Shown here: positions 42,334 through 50,602 of the stretch, piece by piece
How positions within the stretch are numbered: position 1 is the stretch's first letter
How the letters are laid out: each line of letters begins with the position of its first letter
NCBI GenBank assembly: GCA_949297145.1
Contig: CASFQO010000002.1
Span: 124,001 to 188,000 of the forward strand
Direction of reading: 5' to 3'
DNA length: 64,000 nt
Origin: an uncultured Alphaproteobacteria bacterium
GTDB taxonomy: Bacteria; Pseudomonadota; Alphaproteobacteria; RF32; CAG-239
Program-made: the position numbers and the translations under genes
Notes under the pieces: model-generated
Told to the model about the DNA's origin: nothing
Database searches by the model: none
Seen by the model: the letters and a program-made list of their open reading frames with translations, nothing else

Positions 42334-43191
42334 TTATTTATTATTTTGTGTTCCGGAAGTAGCTTTAACAATATCGGTAATTTGCTTTTGTAAATCTTCA
42401 GGCGAAACAGTCTTACCGCTCATTTGCTTCAACGCCTCCATCATTTGGGTTTGAGCATTTTTCATCTGCTCCGGAGAAAGGTTCGCATTTTGCCCCTGCG
42501 TGATAATTTGCTGCATAATATTATCAATCGTGGCACGTTGTTGAGCTTGTTGAGACCAATCTTCAAATTTTGCGCCGGCCACAGCAAGCCAGATGATGAG
42601 AATAAGAAGCGCGATAAACCTAAATTTTTTAAGAATACGCTCATTATCATCACCGTAAACTTCGTCGTTTTCATTAGGTTCGCCATAAAATCCGGTCTGC
42701 TCATCAGTAGGCTTAGAAAGTAATTTAATAAGAAAGATAGCCCAGATAGCCACAAGCGTTAAAGCTGCATAAAGCCCGATAAAAAAGCCGGACGCTGCCA
42801 ATAACGCCAGAGGCAATAAAAATAAAACTGCATTTTTATTCAAATCATGCAAGCGCCGCGCGGCAACCGCTACCGTCGGCAATAATGTCGCCAAAGCAAA
42901 GTAATAAGGTAACATCGGCATTTCAGCATACTCTGCCATAAAATATAAAGGAATCCAGATAAGGGCGGCTGCAACCATAAATCCCCAAAATTCAAGCCTT
43001 GTTGCTCTTCCGCGAAAACGGAGATATTTTTCGGTGATGCCTCTGAGATAATAATCAAATGCATCTCCCCATGCCGAGCGCATATTTTCTTTTTTGATAG
43101 AAGGCTTTTGAACTTTATCTTTTTTGACATTTTCGTCTTCTTTTTTAGGCTCACCGCCATCAACTAAGATATCCTTATCCTTAACGAGCAT
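42334..43191 (-). CDS. DUF805 membrane protein
   Basis: A 285-residue protein. The DUF805 hallmarks are LRFRGRATRLEFWGFM and ARRLHDLNKNA, with about four membrane helices in the middle. A charged N-terminal tail of about 40 residues and a C-terminal Gln/Met-rich tail (about 215-285) flank them. DUF805 proteins have no firm function. GGAGG lies before the ATG. It is in the run accB-accC-membrane protein-this gene-glycosyltransferase, with gaps under 45 bases. Confidence 0.85.
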   Translation of the reverse strand: MLVKDKDILVDGGEPKKEDENVKKDKVQKPSIKKENMRSAWGDAFDYYLRGITEKYLRFRGRATRLEFWGFMVAAALIWIPLYFMAEYAEMPMLPYYFALATLLPTVAVAARRLHDLNKNAVLFLLPLALLAASGFFIGLYAALTLVAIWAIFLIKLLSKPTDEQTGFYGEPNENDEVYGDDNERILKKFRFIALLILIIWLAVAGAKFEDWSQQAQQRATIDNIMQQIITQGQNANLSPEQMKNAQTQMMEALKQMSGKTVSPEDLQKQITDIVKATSGTQNNK

Positions 43192-43220
43192 AAATATCCT
43201 CCATCCGTATTAAGAGTAGG

Positions 43221-44156
43221 TTATTGAATTTTTGTAGCACTTTTCTTGGCTGCTTTTTTTTGTGTTTTTTCTTTAACAACATCTGCTTTGCCCGTTTCTT
43301 CATGAGAGTCTTTAAGCTCATCAGAAGAAATTCCGCCGCTTTCCTCACCATTTTCAGCATCATCTTTCGGGGCAGTCTTGTTTTCTTCCGCAATTTTCGC
43401 AGAGATAAATTTACCGTGTTCATCTCTTTTTAAGTCGGTAGAAGTCCTGTCTTTTTTGTTGTGAGGGAAGTTATAGAAGAAATCGTACATCTTGAAATAA
43501 AGAATGCTGACAAAAGCAAGCAAAGCCGCGCGAGCAACTGCTGCCACATAAATATTAACAAAAGTCAACAGAAACATAATCAAGATAAGCGCTGCTAAAG
43601 CCGTAAAAGCGGTAATGGCAATATTAACCAGACTACCTCTGGTTTTAGAATAAGCCAAAAGCAAAGAGTGACTTTTACCGTTAATTTCGGAAACAAAAGT
43701 AAACGAAGGAACAATAAAAAAGGTCACAAACAATAAGAAAATACAAATATATTTACCAAGCAGCCACCACGGACCGTTTAAGATGGCTTTAGTGATGGCA
43801 AATCCGACCTCGCCAAAAATATCTTTTACAAACGCAATACAAAAATTAATAGCAAGCGAGGCGACAAAAATTGAAAATAAAAAGATAAAAATGGCGGTTA
43901 AAAAGCGGATACTGGCAGAGATAAAGAGCTGTTTATCCCACAAGAGCTGCTGTCTGAAATAGCATCCTGTTGCGAAATAAAAAAAGATATACATATAGAT
44001 GAGCGAAATAAGTTTAAAAGAAGAAGCGCCCAAGAGCATGGGCAACAAACTTCCGGTAAAATAAAAAATTGTCAGAAAGGCAAAAGCAAACAAATGGCTT
44101 AAAACATACCGATAAGCGTTTCTGTAAACTTTCCTGACTGACAATTTTTCTTGCAT
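43221..44156 (-). CDS. Polytopic membrane protein with charged C-terminal tail
   Basis: A 311-residue protein. The first 235 residues contain about six hydrophobic helices. The last 75 residues (about 236-311) are hydrophilic, with many Lys, Glu, Ser and Asp, and end KKAAKKSATKIQ. I do not recognise a family. It starts 8 bases after accC and ends 29 bases before the DUF805 gene, so it is part of the same transcript. The cytoplasmic tail could bind nucleic acid or proteins. Confidence 0.6.
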   Translation of the reverse strand: MQEKLSVRKVYRNAYRYVLSHLFAFAFLTIFYFTGSLLPMLLGASSFKLISLIYMYIFFYFATGCYFRQQLLWDKQLFISASIRFLTAIFIFLFSIFVASLAINFCIAFVKDIFGEVGFAITKAILNGPWWLLGKYICIFLLFVTFFIVPSFTFVSEINGKSHSLLLAYSKTRGSLVNIAITAFTALAALILIMFLLTFVNIYVAAVARAALLAFVSILYFKMYDFFYNFPHNKKDRTSTDLKRDEHGKFISAKIAEENKTAPKDDAENGEESGGISSDELKDSHEETGKADVVKEKTQKKAAKKSATKIQ

Positions 44157-44164
44157 ATTAGAAC

Positions 44165-45514
44165 CTATTTCTGTTTTTGACGTTTATTCATATATTCGGT
44201 CAACCAATGGATGTTGTACTGACCATCAATAAATTCATTTTGAGAAATAATCTCTTGATGAAGCGGAATAGTCGTTTTAACACCCATGATAATAAATTCT
44301 TCCAACGCTCTGCGCAAACGCATCAAAGCGGCATTACGCGTTTTGGCATGAACAATAAGTTTTGCAATCATGCTGTCGTAATAAGGAGGAATAGAGTAAC
44401 CGGAATAAATTTCAGAATCAACACGAATCCCCAATCCGCCCGGGGCGTGCCACTCGGTAATTTTACCTGGGCAAGGCGCAAAAGTTTCCGGATCTTCGGC
44501 ATTGATACGACATTCAATAGCATGACCTCTGAATTGAATATCATCTTGAGTATAACCCAAAGCCGCACCGGAAGCGATACGAATTTGCTCCTTAACAATA
44601 TCAATACCGGAAACAGCCTCGGTAATCGGATGTTCCACTTGCAAACGCGTATTCATTTCCAAGAAATAGAATTTACCGTCTTCATACATAAATTCAAGCG
44701 TACCGGCGTTTTGATAACCAATCTTTTGAATAGCGTTACGAACGATATCGCCGATTTCTTTTCTTTGCGATTGGTTAAGAGCAGGGGACGGACATTCTTC
44801 AATAACTTTTTGGTGGTTACGTTGAATAGAGCAGTCACGTTCGCCCAAATGCACAACATTACCGTATTTATCGGCTAAGATTTGCATTTCAATATGTCTC
44901 GGGTGTTGCAAATATTTTTCCATATAAACAACATCAGATGGGAACGCTGCTTTAGCTTCAGCACGTGCCATCGTATAAGCTTCAGCAATTTCGTCATCAG
45001 AAAAAGCTGTCTTCATACCTTTACCGCCGCCGCCGTCTTTAGCTTTAATAATAACCGGATAGCCGATTTTATGCGCCCATTCCTTAGCATGTTCAATACT
45101 TTCAAGCGCAGGAGACCCCGGAGTAACCGGAAGGCCTGCTTCAATAGCGGCTTTACGAGCAGTAATTTTATCCCCGAGCAAGCGCATTTGTTCAGCAGTT
45201 GGGCCGATAAACGTAATACCGTGTTTTTCAACCATTTCGGCAAAATCCGCATTTTCTGACAAGAAACCATATCCGGGGTGAATAGCATCAGCACCGGTAA
45301 TAAGGGCCGCGGAAATAATCGCAGGCTTATTCAGATAAGAGTCGGCAGAACGAGCCGGACCGATACAAACCGCTTCATCAGCCAAACGCACGTGCATAGC
45401 ATTAGCATCAGCCTCGGAGTGAACAGCAACGGTTCTGATACCCATTTCTCTGCACGCTCTATGGATTCTCAAAGCGACTTCACCACGGTTAGCAATTAAA
45501 ACTTTTTCAAACAT
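44165..45514 (-). CDS. accC: Acetyl-CoA carboxylase, biotin carboxylase subunit
   Basis: A 449-residue biotin carboxylase, which carboxylates the biotin of AccB with bicarbonate and ATP as the first step of fatty-acid synthesis. Hallmarks are KVLIANRGEVALRIHRACREMG, the ATP-grasp loop KAKDGGGGKGM, FLEMNTRLQVEHPITE and ECRINAEDP. A TTG two codons upstream is possible; AGGA is better placed for the ATG at 45512-45514. It lies 42 bases after accB. accA and accD are not here. Three further minus-strand genes follow closely. Confidence 0.97.
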   Translation of the reverse strand: MFEKVLIANRGEVALRIHRACREMGIRTVAVHSEADANAMHVRLADEAVCIGPARSADSYLNKPAIISAALITGADAIHPGYGFLSENADFAEMVEKHGITFIGPTAEQMRLLGDKITARKAAIEAGLPVTPGSPALESIEHAKEWAHKIGYPVIIKAKDGGGGKGMKTAFSDDEIAEAYTMARAEAKAAFPSDVVYMEKYLQHPRHIEMQILADKYGNVVHLGERDCSIQRNHQKVIEECPSPALNQSQRKEIGDIVRNAIQKIGYQNAGTLEFMYEDGKFYFLEMNTRLQVEHPITEAVSGIDIVKEQIRIASGAALGYTQDDIQFRGHAIECRINAEDPETFAPCPGKITEWHAPGGLGIRVDSEIYSGYSIPPYYDSMIAKLIVHAKTRNAALMRLRRALEEFIIMGVKTTIPLHQEIISQNEFIDGQYNIHWLTEYMNKRQKQK

Positions 45515-45556
45515 CAGCAATTCCTATTTTAATTTATGATTAGTTACGGTTTTGGC

Positions 45557-46048
45557 TTATTCGATTACAACCAATGGTTCGCCATATTCAACCGGATCGC
45601 CGGTTTCAACCAAAATTTTAACAACTTTACCGCTTTTATGAGCTTTAACCGGATTAAATGTTTTCATAGCTTCAACCAAGCAAACGGTATCACCTTCGGT
45701 AACCATATCGCCCGGTTTAACATAATTCGGAGATTTCGGATCAGCAGACAAATAAACCACGCCGACCATCGGAGACTTAACAGCATTCGGGCTGTTTGTG
45801 TAGTCAACATCAGCAGCCTCTGCAACATCTTGAGCAACAGGCGCAGCGGCAACAGGGGCAGCAACGGCAGGAGCAGCCACGGGAGCCGGAGCAACCGGAG
45901 CATAAGCGCCGGCAACAGCAACACCGGCAGGATTTCTAACCAAAGAGATTCTGCAGCTTTCATCTTCATATTCTAATTCTGTAAGGTTTGTTTTATCTAA
46001 GATTTCAGCCAGTCTGCTAATTATTTTAGTATCTAAGGGATTAGACAT
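45557..46048 (-). CDS. accB: Acetyl-CoA carboxylase biotin carboxyl carrier protein
   Basis: A 163-residue BCCP. The C-terminal biotinyl domain carries the site EAMKT with the biotinylated Lys129, preceded by KSPMVGVVYLSADP. An Ala/Pro/Val-rich flexible linker (about residues 42-78) joins a short N-terminal domain. Both features are typical of AccB. AGAGGA lies before the ATG. It starts the probable operon accB-accC-two membrane proteins-glycosyltransferase, and needs biotin, linking it to bioG at 35.4 kb. Confidence 0.97.
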   Translation of the reverse strand: MSNPLDTKIISRLAEILDKTNLTELEYEDESCRISLVRNPAGVAVAGAYAPVAPAPVAAPAVAAPVAAAPVAQDVAEAADVDYTNSPNAVKSPMVGVVYLSADPKSPNYVKPGDMVTEGDTVCLVEAMKTFNPVKAHKSGKVVKILVETGDPVEYGEPLVVIE

Positions 46049-46332
46049 AGTTATCCTCTCAATTAAAAAATTAAATCTGCACCATCTTTAACGCAGTTAC
46101 GAAAAAAAACAAGCATTTTCTTCAAAAAACTCCCAGACATGAGCATAATAGTAATAAGTTTTATTTGTTTTCAATATGTTAGCAAGTGCGTACGGAAGCA
46201 TTGATGAATCATTGATATAAATATAGCGATAAGCGCGGTAAATGTGAATATCGACACAAAAAAAGTTGCAGTATAAATATCTGAATTTTAAAATATAAAA
46301 AACTGTGGAAATAGAGAATGGTGAAGTGAAAC

Positions 46333-46788
46333 ATGTTTCTTAAGGCGCAAATAATATTTTCATCAATTCTAGCACTATGCATAAATTATGGACAAGCATA
46401 TGGCGCAAACACGATGACACAGCAAAGTCTGGATTTTGGCACAATTGTATCTATGCCGGAGCCGCAAAATATAAATATGAGCACCAACGGTCAGCGTAGT
46501 GGCGGCATCATGACGCAATACGATACAACGGGGCAACAGGGGATATTTACAATAACGGGAGCACCGGAACATCAAGTAAACATCAATGTTCCACCGTCCA
46601 CCGAAATACAAAATCTCAACGGAACGGCATTAAATGTGACGCTTAATTCGGATACAAATTCGGTCATGTTGCATGAAGCGGGCGGAACCGGCATGGCAAC
46701 ATTTTCTGTTGGAGGCACTTTAGCTGTAAATGCAAATCAAGAGCAAGGAGAATATCAAGGCACATATACCGTGAGTGTAAATTATTAG
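46333..46788 (+). CDS. Secreted DUF4402 protein
   Basis: A 151-residue exported protein. A signal peptide of about 24 residues ends in YGA. The mature part, with LDFGTIVSMPEP, GIFTITGAPEHQVNI and a final YQGTYTVSVNY, fits DUF4402, a beta-sandwich domain found singly or in multidomain outer-membrane and adhesin-like proteins, often beside chaperone-usher pili. Here the domain stands alone and no usher is nearby. The ATG has only a weak GTGAAG ribosome site. The 284-base gap upstream, divergent from accB, should hold both promoters. Confidence 0.75.
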   Translation: MFLKAQIIFSSILALCINYGQAYGANTMTQQSLDFGTIVSMPEPQNINMSTNGQRSGGIMTQYDTTGQQGIFTITGAPEHQVNINVPPSTEIQNLNGTALNVTLNSDTNSVMLHEAGGTGMATFSVGGTLAVNANQEQGEYQGTYTVSVNY

Positions 46789-46915
46789 CATAAAATAAAC
46801 CAAATTAAAACAACAAGATACAGATGAAAAGACTAAAAAAACAAAAAATATTCACAAAAAACAAAAAAAATACTTGCCAACAGAAAAAAAGTTATATATA
46901 AACCTAACTCGTGGC

Positions 46916-46992
<77 letters not shown>

Positions 46993-46996
46993 TTTA

Positions 46997-47022
46997 AAAG
47001 CCCTGCGAAAGCGGGGTTTTTT
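46997..47022 (+). terminator. Terminator of tRNA-Phe
   Basis: CCCTGC (47001-47006), GAAA loop, GCGGGG (47011-47016), extended by AAAAG and TTTT. Confidence 0.8.
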
Positions 47023-47066
47023 CGTATCTAGAGCAAAGCGAAAATAAGATTTAGCATAAATTTTAA

Positions 47067-47095
47067 TTGACAAAATAATAAGAAGCCGCTATTTT
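47067..47095 (+). promoter_or_regulatory. Sigma70-like promoter of the gene at 47145
   Basis: TTGACA (47067-47072), a 17-base spacer and TATTTT (47090-47095). Confidence 0.65.
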
Positions 47096-47144
47096 GCAGG
47101 AGCTTTAATTATTTTTATGTCTAATTTTAAAAAAGTTATGTCTT

Positions 47145-47924
47145 ATGGTAGAATTTTCTCAAGAAGAATTGCGCCGTTTAGCAGAGTCGGACAAGTGTCG
47201 TTGTCAAAACATTTTTAAAGGCACCGGATTTAGGGTTTATGTCAAAAACAAAATCGGCAAACAGCTGATAAACATTTTTGCTTTTGATAATGTACCAGCA
47301 AACATCAAACTGATAACCGAAGAAATCTATCGGGATAATCTGAAGTTTACGGCAGAAGAAAGTGCGGAAAAAAATCGTTTTATAGATTTCAATGATTATG
47401 TGATAAGCCTGCACAGTTCAGAGCAAAAGCCGGATGATGTCAACTTCGCTGACGCTGCCTTATATAAAAAACAAGGAGCAGTGCGGTGTAAAATATCATC
47501 GGAAGTAGCAAAATTGCCACTGACGCATTGTAACAGGATTGTGGTCATAGATCATAAATTGCTGATTATCTGTAATCATCACGAGACCAAAGCCTTATGT
47601 GTTTTGGATGATGAACTAAGGCTTATACCGCTGACTGTTGCTGAGCAATTGCTGAGGATAACGGATTTGTCTCCCAAAACTTTGGAGGCGCTAATGACGA
47701 CGTATCCGCAAGAGCACTGGACATTGCAGAATGATATGGCCATTAACCCACAAACTTTAAGTGTGCCGAGTTCGCTGCAGTATTACTTCTATAAAGCCAA
47801 AAAGCGCAGCCGTCAAAGCGATGGCATAAAGGCAAACATGGACTTTATGAAGTTAGTGCATATGCTGACCAGAAATGAGAAAGGAGATGTCTCAATCAAA
47901 TACATAGATTCTCGACATATCTGA
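47145..47924 (+). CDS. Hypothetical protein
   Basis: A 259-residue soluble protein without signal or membrane helix, starting MVEFSQEELRRLAESDKCRC. It has a mixed alpha/beta character and several Cys/His without a clear zinc-binding pattern. I do not recognise it. The ATG follows an SD-less A/T-rich leader (TTATGTCTTATGG) about 45 bases after a TTGACA/TATTTT promoter. It is monocistronic with a terminator at 47944-47971. It belongs to the SD-less hypothetical set. Confidence 0.6.
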   Translation: MVEFSQEELRRLAESDKCRCQNIFKGTGFRVYVKNKIGKQLINIFAFDNVPANIKLITEEIYRDNLKFTAEESAEKNRFIDFNDYVISLHSSEQKPDDVNFADAALYKKQGAVRCKISSEVAKLPLTHCNRIVVIDHKLLIICNHHETKALCVLDDELRLIPLTVAEQLLRITDLSPKTLEALMTTYPQEHWTLQNDMAINPQTLSVPSSLQYYFYKAKKRSRQSDGIKANMDFMKLVHMLTRNEKGDVSIKYIDSRHI

Positions 47925-47943
47925 TTGACGCATCAAAACCAAC

Positions 47944-47971
47944 AAAAAGCACCTTTCAAAGGGTGCTTTTT
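47944..47971. terminator. Bidirectional terminator
   Basis: AAAAAGCACC (47944-47953) pairs with GGTGCTTTTT (47962-47971), between convergent genes. Confidence 0.85.
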
Positions 47972-48002
47972 TTGTGTATTAAAGAAAATTTGATAATAAA
48001 CT

Positions 48003-50447
48003 CTAGCTTTTATCAATTCCGCGTTGCTTCAAGGCTAAAAAGCGGAATTTGTTTTTTAAGAGAGAAATTTTCTGTACGCGAACTTGGGTAGAGCGAGAAA
48101 ATTGTGTAGGCATAACGTTCGTTTTTTGCAAAGAGAGTTGATTCGTCCGCAGTGCAACAAACTCTTTTTTTGAAGAAGGCGATTTTTCTAAGAATTGCTT
48201 ATCAGAAGATAAAGGCTTATCCGCAGTCCGCGGCAAAATCTTGTGCCGAAGTTTAAGAATACCGGACATAAGCAACTGTTTATCCGTTTTAGGAAGTGTT
48301 GTTTTCTTTAATACTTCAAAAAATTCTTTAACCTTAACTTTCATACTCTTTTTACCGTTCTCATGTTTAGAGAGTGCCATCACCGGCTCCCCTTGAGCCG
48401 ATAAGAGCGTTTCTTGCAAAAGAATAGGAGCCGGATGCAAAGGAGCTTGCAGATTAATCTTCTTATCATGGGTTGGATGCAGAGGAACAGCGCTGTTTTG
48501 TGGAATAATTGGGTTTGTGATAGTAGTTTTAACCATATTATTCGGGGTAATTGGCAAGGTTGGCTCAAGAGAAGCCGTCATGTTCTTTGGCATCTCCATA
48601 GTCTGTGTTTGAGTAAATGTCCCTTTAGACATTGGAGAAGATGAAGAAAGATCAATATTCTCACTACTATTTTGGGAAATAGGAGTAAGAGGAGAAGGAG
48701 CCTTCGTGGCCGTCGTATGCTTAAGCACATCGGTCTTATCAATCGGCCCAAGGTTATCTTTTATCAAAGCAGTTGCAAGAGGAGAAGGAACTTCAGCAAC
48801 CGCCTGATATTTAAGAGCACCGGTATCATAAAAACGTTCAATACGAATAGTTTTCCCGTCGGTTTGTTGTTTCTCTTTAAGCCTTTTCATGTCATCAAAA
48901 ATCAACGCCGCAACCAATTTGCCGTCTTGATACGCCTGGTAAGAACGTTGTACGCGGTTATCTTTTGAGCTGACCACAGGAACTAAACCGTTGATAGGCT
49001 TGCCGTTTTCAATTCGGCAGATAGTCTTTTTAACGCCCTTTGTGGATAATTCTTGCAAAGCCACCAAATTTCCGGCCTTGTAGGTATAAAGAATATATCC
49101 GTCCACCGCCGGCAAAGCCACATTTCCATCCACGGCACGATTATTCTTATAAGTAGCCGTTGCGATAATTTTTTTATTTTTATCAAAAAAGCGAAACGTT
49201 CCGACCTTAACACCGTTGCGAAGCTGTCCTTCTTCACGACTGCCGTCAATATAAAGCGTTTTGACGCGAGAGACACCTTGTGCGTCGGGCTGTTGAATAA
49301 CGTCCATCGCTCCATGCGGATAAAGATTGTAAATAGTCTTATTTTTGCGTAAAGTAACCGCTGAATAAAAAGGAACTTTCATCAACGGATAGGCTTTGTA
49401 TCCGATAGACATATCAGCAATTTCAAAAGGTTGAGCACGTTGATTAAGAGGTCTTCTTTCTCGCTCTTCAGCCAAACGATTGCCGGTGAAATTAGGAATT
49501 TCGACAGCTTGCTTAGAAAAACGTTTTAATTGACTTTTTTTATTAAGCCAAGTTTCAAAATTAGGCGCACCAAGAGATGTTTCCAGCTCCGTCATATCGG
49601 GCTTGGCCGCTTGTTTGAATTTTTTTAAGAAACGGACATCTTGGTAATTATAGAGCTTAGAAAAATCAATTCCGCCGATATGGTTCATGACTTTGATATC
49701 ATGCACAAAGTTTTTTTCATAAACGGGCGATTTAAATTCTTGCCTTTTGGCCTTTTCGGTCATGGCATTATGGCGCGGTGCGTATGTAACGGCAAGATTA
49801 TTGTTCCAATAGCCGGCAACGGACTTGGCAATAAATTCCATTTCAAAATCAAAGTCTTTTTTATCATTAGAGAGCGGGCGGATAATATCGTTATCAACCG
49901 CCAACAAATACATTTTGATTTTCGGGTCATCAAGCTTGTGTAATTGCAGACGTTGCTCCGGCGTGGCATGAATATAATCATCCCGAAAAGTCAAGAGCTG
50001 CACGATGCTGGCCGAAATTTCAAAATTATCCCGTCCGGTACGATATTGAGTAGCGGACATCGGCTTTTCCAAAACCTCGTTCATCATACAAATGCGGTGC
50101 CACATTTCATGCGCCACAATATGACGGCTTGCCATATAAGTTTGATATTCGTCGCTGTCTTGATCAAGATAAGCCAAGAGTTGGATAATGTTGACATCAG
50201 GTAGCAATTCGCCGTTAGAGATTTTTGTTTCAACCGAATCCACCACAAAATCAACTTGAATTTTATCAAGTTGCGGATTGACGCTTTGCATAAATTGTTT
50301 TTTATAAGCCTCATTACTTTCAACACGAACTTTTTGCCCACTATCGTCTTGCGCGTAAAGTTCGGAGACGCTGCCGCCGAATAGGGTGGTAACGGAAATC
50401 AAAAAGCCGTATTTTAAATTGTCCAGTTTCAATTTCACTCCGTACAA
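48003..50447 (-). CDS. Exported HExxH protein with YwqK-like repeats
   Basis: An 814-residue protein. A signal peptide ends near residue 32 (LYA). The first 250 residues contain HEMWH (113-117) and a later Glu143 in DNFEISAS, as in gluzincin metalloproteases. Residues about 355-560 carry YwqK-like Y..G......NGv..G.f..fd repeats. The last 250 residues are long, Pro/Ser/Thr/Lys-rich and low in structure, ending in a basic region. Start: TTG with GGGGA seven bases upstream; no better start was found. No family matches the entire layout. It probably acts in the periplasm or outside the cell. A second HExxH protein is encoded at 2293. Confidence 0.6.
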   Translation of the reverse strand: MYGVKLKLDNLKYGFLISVTTLFGGSVSELYAQDDSGQKVRVESNEAYKKQFMQSVNPQLDKIQVDFVVDSVETKISNGELLPDVNIIQLLAYLDQDSDEYQTYMASRHIVAHEMWHRICMMNEVLEKPMSATQYRTGRDNFEISASIVQLLTFRDDYIHATPEQRLQLHKLDDPKIKMYLLAVDNDIIRPLSNDKKDFDFEMEFIAKSVAGYWNNNLAVTYAPRHNAMTEKAKRQEFKSPVYEKNFVHDIKVMNHIGGIDFSKLYNYQDVRFLKKFKQAAKPDMTELETSLGAPNFETWLNKKSQLKRFSKQAVEIPNFTGNRLAEERERRPLNQRAQPFEIADMSIGYKAYPLMKVPFYSAVTLRKNKTIYNLYPHGAMDVIQQPDAQGVSRVKTLYIDGSREEGQLRNGVKVGTFRFFDKNKKIIATATYKNNRAVDGNVALPAVDGYILYTYKAGNLVALQELSTKGVKKTICRIENGKPINGLVPVVSSKDNRVQRSYQAYQDGKLVAALIFDDMKRLKEKQQTDGKTIRIERFYDTGALKYQAVAEVPSPLATALIKDNLGPIDKTDVLKHTTATKAPSPLTPISQNSSENIDLSSSSPMSKGTFTQTQTMEMPKNMTASLEPTLPITPNNMVKTTITNPIIPQNSAVPLHPTHDKKINLQAPLHPAPILLQETLLSAQGEPVMALSKHENGKKSMKVKVKEFFEVLKKTTLPKTDKQLLMSGILKLRHKILPRTADKPLSSDKQFLEKSPSSKKEFVALRTNQLSLQKTNVMPTQFSRSTQVRVQKISLLKNKFRFLALKQRGIDKS

Positions 50448-50550
50448 AAAGACATCCCCAAAAGCATGATAAGCCTATAAAACTATCATTAACAAAAGAA
50501 TAGCATAAAAAAAAACTAGCGTCAACGAGTTTTTGTCAAAAAAAATCCCA

Positions 50551-50582
50551 AAAAAAGCCTCTCGCATCAAGGCAAGAGGCTT
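50551..50582 (-). terminator. Terminator of htpG
   Basis: AAGCCTCT (50555-50562) pairs with AGAGGCTT (50575-50582); the A-run at 50551-50556 gives a U-run on the minus strand. Confidence 0.75.
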
Positions 50583-50602
50583 CATAAAGAGAGCGAAAAT
50601 TT

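Noticed and set aside
48003..50447. Whether the HExxH/YwqK protein and the VWA protein form one system
   Set aside because: They are 43 kb apart, one is exported and the other cytoplasmic, and they share only the generic HExxH pattern.
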